From: Diphasiastrum complanatum
Lineage: Eukaryota > Streptophyta > Lycopodiopsida > Lycopodiales > Lycopodiaceae
Assembly: GCA_029204225.1 (NCBI GenBank)
Contig: CM055095.1
Location: 54,833,612 to 54,897,611 of the forward strand
Length of the DNA stretch: 64,000 nucleotides
Reading direction: 5' to 3'
Shown here: positions 10,348 to 23,315 of the stretch, piece by piece
Position numbering within the stretch: the first letter of the stretch is position 1
Layout: each line of letters begins with the position of its first letter
The notes under the pieces: model-generated
What the model saw: the letters and a program-made list of their open reading frames with translations, nothing else
Database searches by the model: none
Told to the model about the DNA's origin: nothing
Made by a program: the position numbers and the translations under genes

Positions 10348-11112
10348 GATACTGATATGCATTTCTGATTGTTCGTTGTGCATGCAATTTGATTGTCGCA
10401 TGTGCTTGTTTTGGCTATCTGCTGACGTTCTGCATCTTTGCTCTACATGCTAGCTGTTTTTCCAAGTGTTCTTTCTGAAAAACAACATAGGAGCAAACAA
10501 TTTGCAAGTGAACAGGAGCATACGTTTGCAGGTGGGTTTTTGGGAGCAGAAGATCAGCACGCTCACGTTTGCAAGTGGTTTTTCTTTTGTAGTGTTTCTC
10601 GTAGAAAGGCAGCAGAGGAGCGGCGGTTTTTCTTTTCTGGTGTTTTTCGTAGAAAATCAGTAGAGGAGCGGAGGTTTGTAGGTGGATCTTTTCTAGTAGG
10701 AAATTCACATTTTTTTTTATAGAGTAGCAAGCAGTTTGTTGACACTTTTTTTTTTTAATGCTATTCCTAGAAAAGCACCACATGTCCTGTTGTCACAATA
10801 GCAAAAACTCAGGACATGTTTTCATGTCAGAGTAATGAGCACTTTGCAGGTGGGTTTTCATACATTTTTTGGATACGTTTGGCTATCACAGTAGAAAGCA
10901 GTCCGTAGATGGATTTGGAGGTGTTTTTGTTTTCAAAATTAAGAATGTTTTCCAGGCAGACCAGTGATCAGTTTGCATCAAAGGTGAAAGTATTTTGCAT
11001 ATAGCTGTATCAACATTTTTGCAATTGAAATTGACTCTAGAAGAATGGTGCACATCAAAGAAGATTCACAAAGTCACATTTTTCGAAGTTTTCCAGGTAT
11101 TTTCTTTCGATG
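10345..11112. other. Degenerate minisatellite-like spacer
   Basis: From about 10,480 to 10,930 the words 'tttgcaggtgg', 'cgtagaaa' and 'agaggagcgg' recur at irregular spacings of roughly 60 bases. They form a decayed tandem array that opens several meaningless frames. No gene seen. Confidence 0.4.
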
Positions 11113-11479
11113 GAACAACTCATCCTACTTATCATGTCGTGTGTTAATAGGATTTGATGTCGTACAATAATGCAATCCAGTGACCAGTTCATGCATGTGA
11201 ATGATTTTAGCAAGTTCTTTCTTCTTGTGACCTGTCTCAGGTTGTATCTCATAGTTGTCATTCGTAACCATATTTTCGGGAAGATTGCTAATTGCAGCGT
11301 TTATTCGTTGCTAAAAAGCCATTTCCTAAATAGAAATTAAACATAGTCGACAACAGCTCATCCTACCTATCATGTCAGGTTTAAATAGGATTGGTTGTCC
11401 TATAGTAATCTAGTCCAGTGACCAGTTCATGCATGGAAATGATTTCAGCAAGTTCTTTCTTGCTATGATCTGTCTCAGG
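11113..11479. repeat. About 129-bp direct duplication, 238 bp apart
   Basis: 11,113-11,241 and 11,351-11,479 align along their length (shared words cagtgaccagttcatgcatg and agcaagttctttctt) with scattered substitutions. Confidence 0.8.
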
Positions 11480-14177
11480 TGAGTCTCTACCAGAAACTGG
11501 TGAACAAATTTGTTTTCCACAAGCACTGGGCAACAAAGACTTAATTCTGTGTCATCGAACTCTAGCAAACCAATTGTGAATGACCAATAGCAAATATTGC
11601 TTTCAAATAATGAATGATCTGCCTTGCAAAGTGCAATGAAGCATTGTAGGTCGGTCAATCAGAAGGTGAAAGTGAGAATCCCTTTTTTATTCTGTACCAA
11701 TCGCATCAATGCTTAAGAGTTTAGTTTGTCTTTAACATGAAACAATCATCATTGATGTTATAGAAGTCATTATAGTTTCTTTTTTCAAATAATCTGTTGG
11801 TTTATAAATTGTATAGGGTATAGATATAAATTATTTAAAGATCTAGAATACGCACTAAATGTCTTCAAAAAAATTTCCATCTTAATGTAACTCTGGAAAA
11901 AAACTCTTCTATGATGTAGCAAATGTTTAAGCTCTTTTTATTAAGAACTTTTTGGACAAGTTAGGTGACCATTTTTTATAATTGATATGTGCACTTGTAA
12001 AAATTTGATTGCTGCAAGTCCATGTAGCCAATCATTGGTATTTTGCTTTGGAGAAATGGGAGACACTTGTTTTTTAGATTGTACAAACAACTTGTAAATA
12101 AAATAGACACATCAGCTTGTTTGCAAGTATGAGTAAGTGCATCTTATCTGCCAATTTTTTCCTTATATGCAAACATCTGTTTCGATGTAGAACATGAATG
12201 TTGCAATATTCAGTTACTATTTTCCTACAACTGAAAAGTCTCTCAAGAACTTTTAACTTTCAATCACAAGTTTTTTATTGAGTCATGTATGAATTCTTTT
12301 GCCAGTTTTAAATGGCCTTGCATCTTTCTCTTTAAATTTCGGCATCATTCTCATTTTCAATGTTGTCTTTCACTGTCTGTGGGTTTTTTATGTAGATTTC
12401 ACAAAATGTCACCGTTGATTGTTTATCTAGGCTATTATAAATATGTATACATATATGACCTAAATTTGTCAGTTTACTATGCTTCTATACTAACGATTTT
12501 TTTCAAAGAAATTGAATAAAAAACTGTCATTTGAAAGAACACTGAGTGAGCTTTGTACATTATTTGAGATGTTTCATGGCAATTTGCAAATCACAACTTC
12601 AAATTTCATTTTTCATATTGCATTATCGTTTGGGAGAAAGGCAAATCTCCTAGTTTATAATTTTGAGAGGGAAATCGCCACCTCTTCTTTTGTCATCTTA
12701 TATTTGATCAAAAAGATGGCTCTCTAGCAACTGACTCTTTTTAACAAACACTAACATTGTGAAAAAATCTCAAATATTCTACAAACCTCATTCAATGTTC
12801 TTTCAAACGATAATTTTTTATTCTATATTTATGAAAAGAATGATTTCTTTAACAACAATAGCATTTAGATTCACTTGAAAACCTTGTCATTAGCAATCAA
12901 AATTAGCTAAAAGATATCAACAACTGTCAACTATTTCAATTTGGACATTTCTACTCACCTCAAATGTCTTGAGTGTTCTGAAAATTTTTCAGAACCATCA
13001 ACATCTATTTCTTGTAATTACCAAGTACCTGATTGCGTGTCTCTTTTTGGCAATGACAATTCGGTCTTTAGTAGAGATAGATTATGCTATTGTATTTCGT
13101 TGTTTGCTATTCTATTTCAAAATGCAGCTTCTTTTAGCTACAACACAACAACATTTGGAACACATGCATGAGGAGTATGACATTTATTTAAAAAGGTAAA
13201 TTTTCTAAACATTTTTGTGTTGAGATGTTAGACAAACCATATGCCTTTAATGTCATTGAAATGAAACAACAATCCTTTGACTGCATATTTGCATATGTCA
13301 ATGCCTACAATTAGCAAGACATGAAAGCGAAAACAAAAAGCAACTTGAAATGGCAAGGAACTGACCTAGCGATTGTTATGCTGCTTTTTAACACCTTCAC
13401 ATATTTAGCATTTACCACAACGACACAAAGTACAAAAGAGTTGGTGTTATATCTAGTGAAGCATGTAACTCAAGATGTTTGCAAAGAATGGTGGGTATCA
13501 ATTGTTTCTAAAATTTTATATTTAAAGGTTGGCATATAACATTTATAAAACTCAGTTTTTTTTATCAAGGTGTATGTTTTGCGTCAAAAGCATGAGCTCA
13601 CTATTCTAGGTTTATATATTACATCGAAGGCAAAGCACTAAGGTTTAGGGACCTTTTTATTATGACCTAGCTCTTTGCTCCAGTTTAAGTCTATATTCCT
13701 GCCCTTTATGTAGAGCAATGGAACTAGTGGCTTATACACTTTAGTGCCCTTCATGTAGGGCAATATTCTATATCATCAATTAATCTCTACCATACTTTGA
13801 AATTCGAGAAAATGATGGAACTATATGAACATGCTTCTGCGCAACATCTATAACTCAATTATCAATACTGCATAGAGTTTGCTTGTCTTTTGAATTTGTA
13901 TTCAAATCAAATCAGGACAAAATTGCGTAGCTAGTTACCAAATATAATGCCATCTACGGAGCTCCCGTAATACACTCAAAATTATACAAGCTACACTAAC
14001 AAAACTTGAACACATAGTATTATTGCCTTTGCAAAGCAAGGCCAAAAAGAGAAGACCTACTTCAAGAAGAAAGGCCCACCTTAGCTACATTGATGTGGCT
14101 TCCAATTTCCAAACCAAATGTTAACATCATGGAATGGGCCCATTCCATAATACATGCAACAAAATGGGCCCATTCCA
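11480..14177. other. AT-rich intergenic sequence, no gene recognised
   Basis: About 2.7 kb with long T and A runs and no protein-like frame. A dispersed repeat shared with 7930-8033 lies at 13,985-14,078. Just before the cassette, 'aatgggcccattcca' occurs twice (about 14,130 and 14,170). Confidence 0.4.
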
Positions 14178-14271
14178 GACAAGATGGGGTTTCTAAGAAA
14201 GGCCTAGGTGGGTTTAAAAGTAGCTCTTGAGTCTTCACCACAGCACATATTGCAAGACTGGACCCCGTGTA

Positions 14272-14279
14272 TATAAATA
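14272..14279 (+). promoter_or_regulatory. TATA box of the cysteine-rich gene, copy A
   Basis: TATAAATA within gtatataaatagaggc. The transcript should start about 30 bases downstream, near 14,305. A non-coding first exon would then end at tctcag/GT (14,406/14,407), with a 5'-UTR intron to 14,983. The same box is kept in unit 2 (45,037-45,047) and in the orphan promoter near 39,551. Confidence 0.65.
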
Positions 14280-14990
14280 GAGGCTGATTCCAAACCTAAT
14301 CATCCCACATCAGTCAGTTTATCCATTTCAGCATTGTTCGAGACTCATGCACTGAAGCTAGCTACCTGGGTATCAAGACACTCATATCACTTCTATTTGA
14401 TCTCAGGTAGACATAAAATGCAGTTTGATTTGCTGCAAAAGCTATGTAACATGCTGCATGTTGCAGTAAGAGCATATGAAAATTGTTTCACAGTATTTTT
14501 TTTCTCTTGAATGTCCTAATTTTTGCGTCATGTAAAACTATGTCTATAAGATACCATTCCTCTTGTTGTATGAATATTATTACTTGCATGGTCGTGGGGT
14601 TGATGAAAATTTCCTCATATGTATGATTGCACGTATCAGCTACCTGTTCTAATTCAGATTTTGGGCTTGGCCATTGCATGATCGGTTATTGGAACAGATC
14701 ACTTGCTCTAGGCTTAGCTACTATTTTGCTCAACGCAGGCATTCTAAACTCACGCGCATTGTTTTGATCTTTGCATGGGGACACCTCAAAAACGTTTTCT
14801 GAAACTCCTACCTGGAGTGAAGTAGCATGTGGACTAGTAGTATAGCTCATGGATTCACTATGAGCTACATGTCAGAAAGATAAGTTTTATGAGAACAGAA
14901 CGCTCGAATCTAAAATTTATCAAGAATCCAAATGTTCATGGGTTTTTATCGTTTGAGTTACTCATTTATTGTACTCTGCACAGGTACTCG

Positions 14991-15812
14991 ATGGATAAGC
15001 ACTCGCTTGTCAACGGAAAGATTCATGACATCGGCTTGTATCTGGTGGTGCTGGCTTTATTCATGGGCAGCCAGATTATTGAGGCTGTAGACATCGTTGG
15101 TTTCAGCGACAGTAATCAGTGTAGTGGTTCGATTCGGGCTATACGTTTGCAGGTATCGGTCAAGCAATATGTTGCGACTTTGAAAATACAGGATCTATTT
15201 TGATCAGAGATCTTGCGAGTTGTCAGACGGGCTTTGTTTTTCGTGAGGTGGTTCGTTTAGTGGCGCTGTTTGGAATAACCATTGCGCCTGGACTGATGCA
15301 ACGACAACAACATCATCATCATGTATCTCTCAAAATGAAAACAAAGCCACGCGTTGCGCTTCCACCGGCGCTCCCAATGGTATCATCTATACGAAGGACT
15401 TCTCCAAGGGTGCATGGATTCTGAAGACGGACAACGCAAAAGATATGTTGTCGCAGCTTGAAAGTGTTCCCGATGCAGAGAAAGTGAACTGGCTCAAAGA
15501 ACGAGGTGCACATCTGACATCTGGAGTTAAAGTTGTGAATATGTCCCCAACAATATCAGATCCTTATATATCTGGTCAACACGTAACAAAAAAACCAGGC
15601 AGTAATAGTATGATGAAAGTGAGTAGCAACAAAAACCCCCAGAAAAATGAGTTTCAAGTATTTATAACTGCTGGCGTTCTGTGTGTGCTAGCTAAATAGC
15701 ATTTTTCCAAAGCTAAAGTGGGGCATATATGTATTATGATCCCCAGGGGCCAGAAGATCCAAATAGTTTCCTGATTCAGTACTTGCTTAATGGAGCCTAC
15801 GTAATAAGATAG
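14991..15812 (+). pseudogene. Secreted cysteine-rich protein, copy A (disrupted)
   Basis: The ATG at 14,991 lies 7 bases after the intron acceptor and opens a signal peptide with hydrophobic core IGLYLVVLALFMG, followed by a mature start near VDIVGFSDSNQCSG. Near 15,130 the protein-like reading moves to another frame (SGYTFAGIGQAICCDF). A 58-bp deletion near 15,245, compared with unit 2, shifts it again. The C-terminal part (YTKDFSKGAWILKTDNAKDM) is open to a strong donor AAA/GTGAGT at 15,618/15,619. After a 128-base intron, CCCCAG leads into a last coding exon of 22 codons including the stop (GPEDPNSFLIQYLLNGAYVI) ending at 15,812. About eight cysteines lie in the first half. I do not recognise the family; a secreted defence-type protein is possible but unproven. 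Confidence 0.6.
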
Positions 15813-16501
15813 CAATAGTCTGATGTGATTAGTGACACAAGATTCACATAGCAACAGTGAACAAGAAACAGGTGGGTAGCTTGTACTTACTAATATATGT
15901 ACTTGCTGATCTTCTATACGTTTATACTCTAAACATTTGTAGATGTTGTTTATATCTTTACAGAATAAACCGTGAACATTGTTTCATGAAAAAGGAGGCT
16001 CGAGATATTCAATTACACTATCGAGCAACCAATCCACTATAGCCGCACACACCCCCATTAACTCACACTTCAGCGATCATCAATGAAATGTCATCTTTCT
16101 TACACTTACAATTGTACGCAGCACAAATGTACCAATCATGTATGGTCATCAATATACGAATTCTCGTCGCCAAAATCTGATAAATACCATCAGGATGCAA
16201 TAATATCCTCTACTTTAATATCATAAAAAAATTTCTCTTCTAGAAAATACATTGGTCGTACTTCTCACAATGCAAATAGTGTATCAATGTGTGAATGCTT
16301 CTTGGTTTTCAAGGGGAGTCTCGAAGTTGAGACCAAAGAAACTTTGGATGTCAAGATAGCCAATTGAGCCAACACCCTTGACTCCAATGTGTGAATGAAT
16401 GATGATGATGCGGAATGCAGGACCTAGACAGACCAATGTGAATTGATCACAAACAATGTCACAACCAAACAAGCTTATACGGCACAGGCAATGCTGGAAG
16501 A
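15813..16501. other. Downstream segment of the cassette gene, with a conserved opposite-strand frame
   Basis: Probably 3' UTR and flank of the gene. The minus strand carries a short frame (FGCDIVCDQFTLVCLGPAFR to LENQEAFTH, 16,284-16,472) that is also open in units 2 and 3. Origin unknown. Confidence 0.35.
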
Positions 16502-17040
16502 ATAATCCTTCATTAAGGTTTTTGTGTTTTGAGAGTGAGTTGACAGTTTAGGCACCCAAATGCAATGACCCTCCTATTACACTTCTCTCTATTTGTTTCT
16601 TCTGATCACAGTCCTCTGATATATACTCCCGTGAGGGAAAGAAAGATTCATGCTAAACTTTTAATTAGTCCTCCGTTAACTCTTCTATCTTAGTTTAAGC
16701 TGTGCGTGAGGTTTTCACTTTTCAGCATGGCCAAGCTTAGAATTCAAATGGCTCGAACACAAGAAGGTTTTGTTCATTTCCTACATAGGAAAAATGTGAA
16801 ATTCCCTAGTTTCACACGATTTTTCTTGGTTAAGAAATGAATTTGGATGCCTTATAAGCCCCTTCTAACTAGGAAAATCTATTTCCTAGTTATAAAATGT
16901 ATGTGGATCAATTTCTTCTAAGGGAAACCTTTAGTCCCCTAGATATATTGCTACCATTTGTAAAGAGGAAAAAAAATTTCTTGCTAAAAAATGTTCATGG
17001 ATCAATTTTGTTAGGAAAACTTTTCAAACAAAATCAGAGC
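16502..17040. other. Segment specific to copy A, partly related to the Copia-5 LTR
   Basis: Absent from units 2 and 3. Its right half (16,744-17,040) resembles 35,490-35,600 (shared words ttttgttca.ttcctacatagga and tttcctag), so part of it appears to be an LTR fragment that truncates the chromovirus 3' LTR. Confidence 0.4.
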
Positions 17041-17044
17041 CCAG

Positions 17045-19227
17045 CAGGTATACTTATACTCTCCAAGGCCCATGGACCACTAGTAGTGCATTGTGACACC
17101 TCACTGGACACCTCTGCAACCTATCTGGGCCACGTCATCCAGTTCCCTAATGACTCACCGATACACCCATACAAATCCACCATCAAGTGTTTAGGTCTAC
17201 AACCATTGATTATGACCATGTACACATAAGGGCCCCAATTCCCTTATAGTCACAATTAGCTTATGGATTGTTGGTCTACCGGTCTCTACCATGGACACGC
17301 TACCCGAGACCATGCATGGGCATGACATTTTCCCCCCTTATTCAAGTTCTATCCTCAAAACTTAAAACTGGGATAGAACTTCCTTAAGTTGCCCTCTTGT
17401 TACTAGAAATCATCATCGTCCGTACATCCCATCCATCGAACCAGATGCTCGGTAACTATGTGATTACTCAATCGTTTAGTTCTTTCGTCCAAGATCTTTT
17501 CGGGTTCAAGACGAGATATAACCGACGATTCATCCAACAGGTCCAATTGATCTCCAGATCCAAGATGCTTTCCTTCACATAGACTCTTCTCGAGATGGCT
17601 AACATGAAATACGGGATGCACTTGAGATCTTTCCGGGAGTTCCAATTGGTTAAGCTAAGGATCCAATCTTTTTCAAGATCTGATACAGTCATCTATATCT
17701 AGGGGACAATTTATAATGCTTGCCGATACGCTTTACACTCGAATCCTTCAGGATTCTCAAGCATACCCAATCCCCCACTTTGAAGTCTCTCGGTGATCTT
17801 TTCAGATTTGCATAATGTCAGTCCCTATCCTGGGCACACTGGACATTTTCACGTGCAATCTGTAGTATTTCCTACATATCATGTAGGAAATCCGCTACTT
17901 CCTGAAACTTGATCGACCAAGTCTCAACCACGATGGGTGATATAGGCTCAAATCCGCACATAAGGCTATAACCGGTAGCCAAAGGCTTACTATAAATCAA
18001 TCTCCATCAAGGATAACTCCCTCTCTGAGGATATTGCTATCAAAATACATGTACAAATCCTATCCGATCTTCTGATCATGCGGGTAATCCTTCTTTTAAA
18101 CGATCAAGTATAACAAGAATCTAAACTATGATTCGTCAATCAATATTCATCGGATTCTTGTCCTATACTCAATAAAAGAATGTAACTACCAATGATCAGA
18201 ATAACTTTAATCTCAAAGTCATCTCTAGTTTAGCAAATATGGCTGACCAAAAGCGACCAACGAACTTTGAATCGCAAATGTTCATAATGCCACTTTGGTA
18301 ATCCGTAAAGCCAAAACAGATACTCTAGTTTTTATACAAATAAACATAGTCGATTTGGTAAGATGGCCAGTCATTACCAAAATTTCACTATCTTGTTTAT
18401 TCTTCTAAGGTAATTTACCATGAACACAGTCCTCTTCTATGGATTAGTTATTCCCTAGAATCTGAGTTATGATTCACAAATCCCAACTCTCTATATTCCA
18501 GAGACCATACCATATCATAAGAGTGTAATCGCGGTAGATTTCCTTGTTTGAAGTGTAATCGGTTGTGTGGTATGTGTTCTACCTGGTATTCAATTGGTTT
18601 GATTTTTAGACACTTCATTTTGGTTTTCATGAAGTAAATTTCTAGTTTTCAATTCACTTGTGTTGCCATTTACTTCATTAGGGACACTTTTCCATCTGCA
18701 ACAGGATCAAAACCTGGCTGTGATACCAATATAAAGTCCTATTCCAAGAATTCTATTCTAAGCATGCCAATCACAAGCAACACAAGGGAACCTGATGGTG
18801 GACAAACCATCCCAACCAGATCTAGATCCAACGGATCTAGCCCCCAAGCTATGGATCAATCACAATCAGGGAATGAGGCATCATACCAGTAGCATCTTGC
18901 CACCGGTCATGCTATCAAGCATACACTCGTGAGAGCCCAGCATGTATACATACTTATGACCACCAAGGCCCATGCACCACTAGTAGTGCACTGTGACCCC
19001 TCACTGGACACCTCTACAGCCTACCTAGGCCATGTCATCCAGTTCCCCAATGACTCAGTGATAGACCCATACAAATCCACCATCAAGTGTTTAGGCCTAC
19101 AACCATTAATTATGACCATGTACACATAAGGGCCCCAATTCCCTTATAGTCACAATTAACTTACGGATTGTTGGTCTACCAGTCCCTACCATGGACATGC
19201 TACCCGAGACCAGGCATGGGCACGACA
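17045..19227 (-). mobile_element. Ty3/gypsy chromovirus remnant in copy A
   Basis: On the minus strand: a 5' LTR (19,227 down to about 18,729) beginning TGTCGTGCCCATGCC; a primer site TGGTATCACAGCC (18,716-18,728) close to the tRNA-iMet complement TGGTATCAGAGC; about 0.7 kb of leader without a readable gag; then integrase C-terminus and chromodomain; a polypurine run (TAAGGGGGGAAAA, 17,328-17,340); and a 3' LTR from 17,327 truncated at about 17,045. The two LTRs align over nearly 280 bases. Most of gag-pol is deleted. Confidence 0.85.
17403..17985 (-). pseudogene. Chromovirus integrase C-terminus and chromodomain
   Basis: Minus-strand frames read VVETWSIKFQEVADFLHDM, EILQIARENVQCAQDRD, SPRDFKVGDWVCL (the integrase GPY/F-side motif), YQILKKIGSLA, LPERSQVHPVFHVSHLEK, then the chromodomain-like end EPEKILDERTKR and HLVRWMG. 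Several stops and one frameshift interrupt it. The VHPVFHVSHLEK and KILDERTKR motifs place it in the chromovirus branch of Ty3/gypsy. In units 2 and 3 the sequence stops after ARENVQC and the rest is deleted. Confidence 0.88.
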
Positions 19228-20712
19228 CATATTACCCAAGAAAATTCGAATTTGATGCTTGACATGTAGTTGTGATTACTATCACTTGATATATTTCATT
19301 GAGTCATATAATTTGAACATTTTTGAATTTAGGACATTCAAATTGCTCAAGTTCAACTCCTTTTCAAGGAACTTGACATGTATCATCACTCAATGTATCT
19401 TACATTTAATGTCTATCACTTCAGATATCTTCACTTTGATGCCTCTGTTGAAATATAATGATAATACTTTTCTTTGACATGGATCATCCAAAGATTAAAT
19501 TTTACCAATATTGGCTTTATGAATTTCAGGTTCCTTGATCTCAATATGTTATGGATGGAATTTATCCTTATCCAAGATAGCTTAAATTTGATTTCTATCA
19601 CTAAAGACAACTTGTTTTTAGCTCATATCACTCTAGATTGCTCACTTATTGATTGAGCTTTAGAAACTTCAAGTTCTGAAAATGTAAATAACCCAGATTT
19701 GTATATCACTTGAGAGTGTTTAATGCCAAACTTGTATTTTGGATCTTTATCAATCGACATATCCCATTGAGTGATTGAAATCAAGATTGCACATCAAGTA
19801 ATCAAACTTAAAGAACAATCAAGTTTTAGAAATTTAGATGGCACAAATTTCATGCATATTTTGAGGTAGCTTTAATTTGATGATAGGCACCTAATTTTGG
19901 TCTTTATCACTTGGCATATTGAAGTGAGTGATCTAACTTAATGAAATTGAACATTGTTACTTGATAAATGACCCTTGCAAGTAGATTCACATAGGGGCAA
20001 GTAAGTTGAATGGGGCTAAAAGTCCCCAAATGACACAACAACAATGAATCTAGATGGATCATGCAAAACCCAACTTGACAAAAGGCCAAATGTACATTCA
20101 TATAACACTTGCATGAGAAAGGAATTGATTGAAGTTGAGATATCATTACAATACCAATTAAAATTTGTATGTACATAAAAACATTATAACAAATCAACTA
20201 ATTAACCACATCTTATGCAATCATCCATAGATGCAAGAGTATAGAGGGGTCAAGAATTGAATATCTTTGAGTTTAGGACACTAAAATTACATGACTTAAT
20301 ACATGACTCTTGCAAGTAGATTTGTGTCGGGGCAAGTAAGTTGAATGGGGCTAAAAGTCCTTGAATGACACAACAACAATGAATCTAGATGGAACCTGTG
20401 AAACTTACTTGACAAAAGGCTAAATAGACATTCATATACCCCTTGCATGTGAAAGGAATTCATTGGAGTTAAGATATCATAACAAGACTAATAAAAAATT
20501 GTATGTACATAAAACCCTGATAACAAATCAGCTAATTAACCACATCTTATGAAATCATCCACAAATGCAAGTGCATAGAGGAGTACAATTGCAGTAATGC
20601 AAAGACCACCAACAAAAGTTGGTCATGGGTACAATTTTCCAACAATGAGTTTCAAACTTTTCCTTTCCCACAACTCTTGCGCAATCCACCATTCATGCAA
20701 ATAAATGACAAG
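19228..20712. repeat. AT-rich tail of copy A with an internal duplication
   Basis: Matches 46.1-47.6 kb inverted. Within it, a unit of about 280 bases (word gggggcaagtaagttgaatgg-like, with 'ggctaaaagtcc') occurs near 19,970 and again near 20,306, so each cassette carries a two-copy direct repeat. A 96-codon frame on the minus strand is open in all copies but has no protein features. Confidence 0.6.
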
Positions 20713-22540
20713 TAATGATTGGATCTAATGACTTCATGATGTTTGAATAGTCAAAAGGATGATTAAATAGTGATTTTGGACCAAAAATTGGGGTTTTTGG
20801 ATTATAAATGGGCTACAGAATCCATATTTGACTAAAATCAAAACTTGTAGTGCTTTCATGTAATGGATTTATAGGGATTTGGATCAGATTACAGTAATTT
20901 GTGGTTTTATCTCACAAATTTTGGTCAAAAGCGGTCAAAAGCATTTTTAAAGGTGTAATGAAGCTTTTCTAAGGCTGTCATGGAGTTTGGTTAGGATTGG
21001 ACACCATTGGAAACATCAAAACATAGTGTATTTTTGGTGATTTTTGGGCATGAATACCTACCAAATGGGGGTCTGAACCTGTTGGTTATCATTACAAGCT
21101 TAAAGATATGATGGATTGCGTCTGTTTTGAGCCATCATGCATCCAATTTGGATAGGTGAGCATTAGACACCATCATGTTGAAGTTTTGCTTGTTGAAGGA
21201 GGCCAAAAATGCATTTTTTGCATGATCTGAGCCTATGATTTCTTGTTGGACCTGTTAGAAGCTTTTATTCCCCCCTAATGAATCTTAGTAGAGTTCTTAT
21301 AACCTCTGATTGGATGCTTATTGGGCTGGAGTTGGATTTTTTATGATACCACTTACAAAAAGTGCACCCTCCTATTTGATTTTTTGTCATTTCTAGCTCG
21401 CACATGTGAAGCCTAGGTGACAAGGTGATGTGGCAAGTGTCTTGTAGACCCATCTCCCTCCGTATGGCGCTTTACAACGACCAATTTGGTGTCCTATACA
21501 GAAAATTATGGTTGTTTGAAGTTTGGCAATTTTGGAACTAAAATTTGCAAACTTTTGGAAATGTTCTAATGCATGCATGCTTGTAACTCAGTGTAGTGAT
21601 TGTCTGTTGATAGAAATGTATGAATAGACCTGTATGCATGCTTGGATGCATGTTGCATGCGTAGTCATCAAATTGATCAAAAGATTCCTTCCATGAAGCT
21701 ATTTTTGGCAATTCTAGATCAAAAAACATATTTCTTAGTGGCTAGGCTAATTACGAGATATTTTTTTGTTTTTTCAAAAAAGTCAATGCGTGTCGAGTTT
21801 GTTGCATGCAGATTGTTTCAAAATAATTTTGATATGTGATAGTGCCTGTGAATTTGATAGATCGATCTTCTTAGTCGATATTCACAATTGGTCCATTTCA
21901 AAAGGATCCAAATGCTAATTTTCCCAGTTTCTTGGCAATTTACGTAAAAATTGATTCTTTAATTGAAATCACTGGATGTCATGTCTGAAGCATGCTGGAT
22001 GTTTCAAAAGCTTTCCAATATGTGATGCTAACTGTGAAATTGTCAAGTCAATCGATTTTTACAGTTTAGGTCCATATTGAATGGAATTTGAAAATCCTAG
22101 TTTACGTTAAATTTGAAGAAACCATGGATGTTTTTTATTTGTTCAATTCATTGGTTATTGATCAATAGAAATGACTTATAAAGTGACTGATCTTAATGTG
22201 ATGGAATTGGTCAGTTCTATAAGATCACTGTACCCTTCACTTTTAGTTGAAGATTTTGTGAATCTGTTAATTAAGGAGCATTTCTTGTTTTAGGGATCAA
22301 TAAAGACCAAGAATAATGTAAATCTAGTTGGAACAGTTTCTATGCTGATCCATAAGGGAATTTGCCAGGAATTAAGTGCGACACTTAATGATTAAACAAT
22401 CAAAACTGTCAGGAAGATTAGTGCTAAAGTTACCGATACCAAATTGAGTTTTTTCCTAGTACAAATTTGGGGTTTTGTTAACCTGAACCATTTTTGGAAG
22501 TGGGGAAAAATTGGGAGTCTGAGATATAGATGATTGGTGG
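20713..22540. other. AT-rich intergenic sequence, no gene recognised
   Basis: About 1.8 kb with short frames only and no retroelement motif visible. Confidence 0.4.
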
Positions 22541-22957
22541 TATCGAACCACTACACTGATTACTGTCGCTGAAACCAACGATGTCTACAGCCTCCATAAT
22601 CTGGCTCCCCATGAATAAAGCCAGCACCACCAGATACAAGCCGATGACATGAATCTTTCCGTTGACAAGCGAGTGCTTCTCCATCGAGTACTTGTGTAGA
22701 GTACAGTAAATGAGTAACTCAAACGATAAAAACCCATGCGATCGATTTATCCAGGATCTTCTTAATAGAACTAAGAATATACGATACTATTTTGTTCTCC
22801 AATCATGACATTTGGATTCTTGATAAATTTTAGAGTCGAGCGTTCTGTTCTCATCAAACTTATCTTTCTGACATGTAGCTCATAGTGAATCCATGAGCTA
22901 TACTACTAATCCACATGCTACTTCACTCCAAGTAGGAGTTTCAGAAAACGTTTTTGA
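22541..22957 (-). pseudogene. Secreted cysteine-rich gene, copy B (5' fragment)
   Basis: Matches the signal-peptide exon and part of the 5'-UTR intron of unit 2 (44,113-44,531). The ATG is at 22,684 and the frame reads MEKHSLVNGKIHVIGLYLVV to NQCSG. Homology ends within codon Ser-Ile after 'ggttcgat', and unrelated sequence follows. It has neither the promoter nor the mature protein. Confidence 0.85.
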
Positions 22958-23315
22958 GAGTTTTATGGTGAAGACATATCAAGAAAGGACAAAGTTGGAG
23001 GAGACAAGCAAGCAAATGGTCATCACTCACATTTATTGTTTGGTTGCTGTAATTTTCTAGAGAGTTCAAAGTTTCAAACATGGAGGAATCATTTCATTCA
23101 CATTCTATTTGGTTCTTCATGTTCTAGTTATATCTTGATGTGTAAAATTGATGTAAGAAATAGTGAAGCATCCAATTTGGACACTATTCTCTATATCAAT
23201 TATGAAAGATACTTTAGAAACTTAGAAAGAAGATCTACACTTAGTATGGAGATCATTCTAAAGTTGGATCAAAGTTCTATTGTCAAAACTATGCCAAAAC
23301 TAGTTGAAGAGGGAG
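22958..23315 (+). mobile_element. 3' end of a copia-type internal region
   Basis: Degraded sequence ending in a purine run (gttgaagagggag, about 23,303-23,315) immediately before an LTR. A 94-codon frame ends SSIVKTMPKLVEEGV across this tract. The rest of the element is missing, and copy B abuts it on the left. Confidence 0.5.

Larger units (their letters stand above)
14178..20712 (+). repeat. Secreted-protein cassette, copy A (inverted relative to the 38-50 kb array)
   Basis: This block is the reverse complement, at very high identity, of the units at 37.9-50.3 kb. It holds the cysteine-rich gene on the plus strand, then a chromovirus remnant on the minus strand, then about 1.4 kb of AT-rich sequence. 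It is the most complete in its chromovirus part: 16,502-17,827 is absent from units 2 and 3, which join the flanking bases directly. It lacks about 75 bases of the 5'-UTR intron and 58 bases of coding sequence that unit 2 keeps. Confidence 0.85.

Noticed and set aside
19970-20590. Pair of about 280-bp direct repeats considered as LTRs of a small element
   Set aside because: No TG...CA ends, primer site or target duplication; better described as a tandem duplication inside the cassette.
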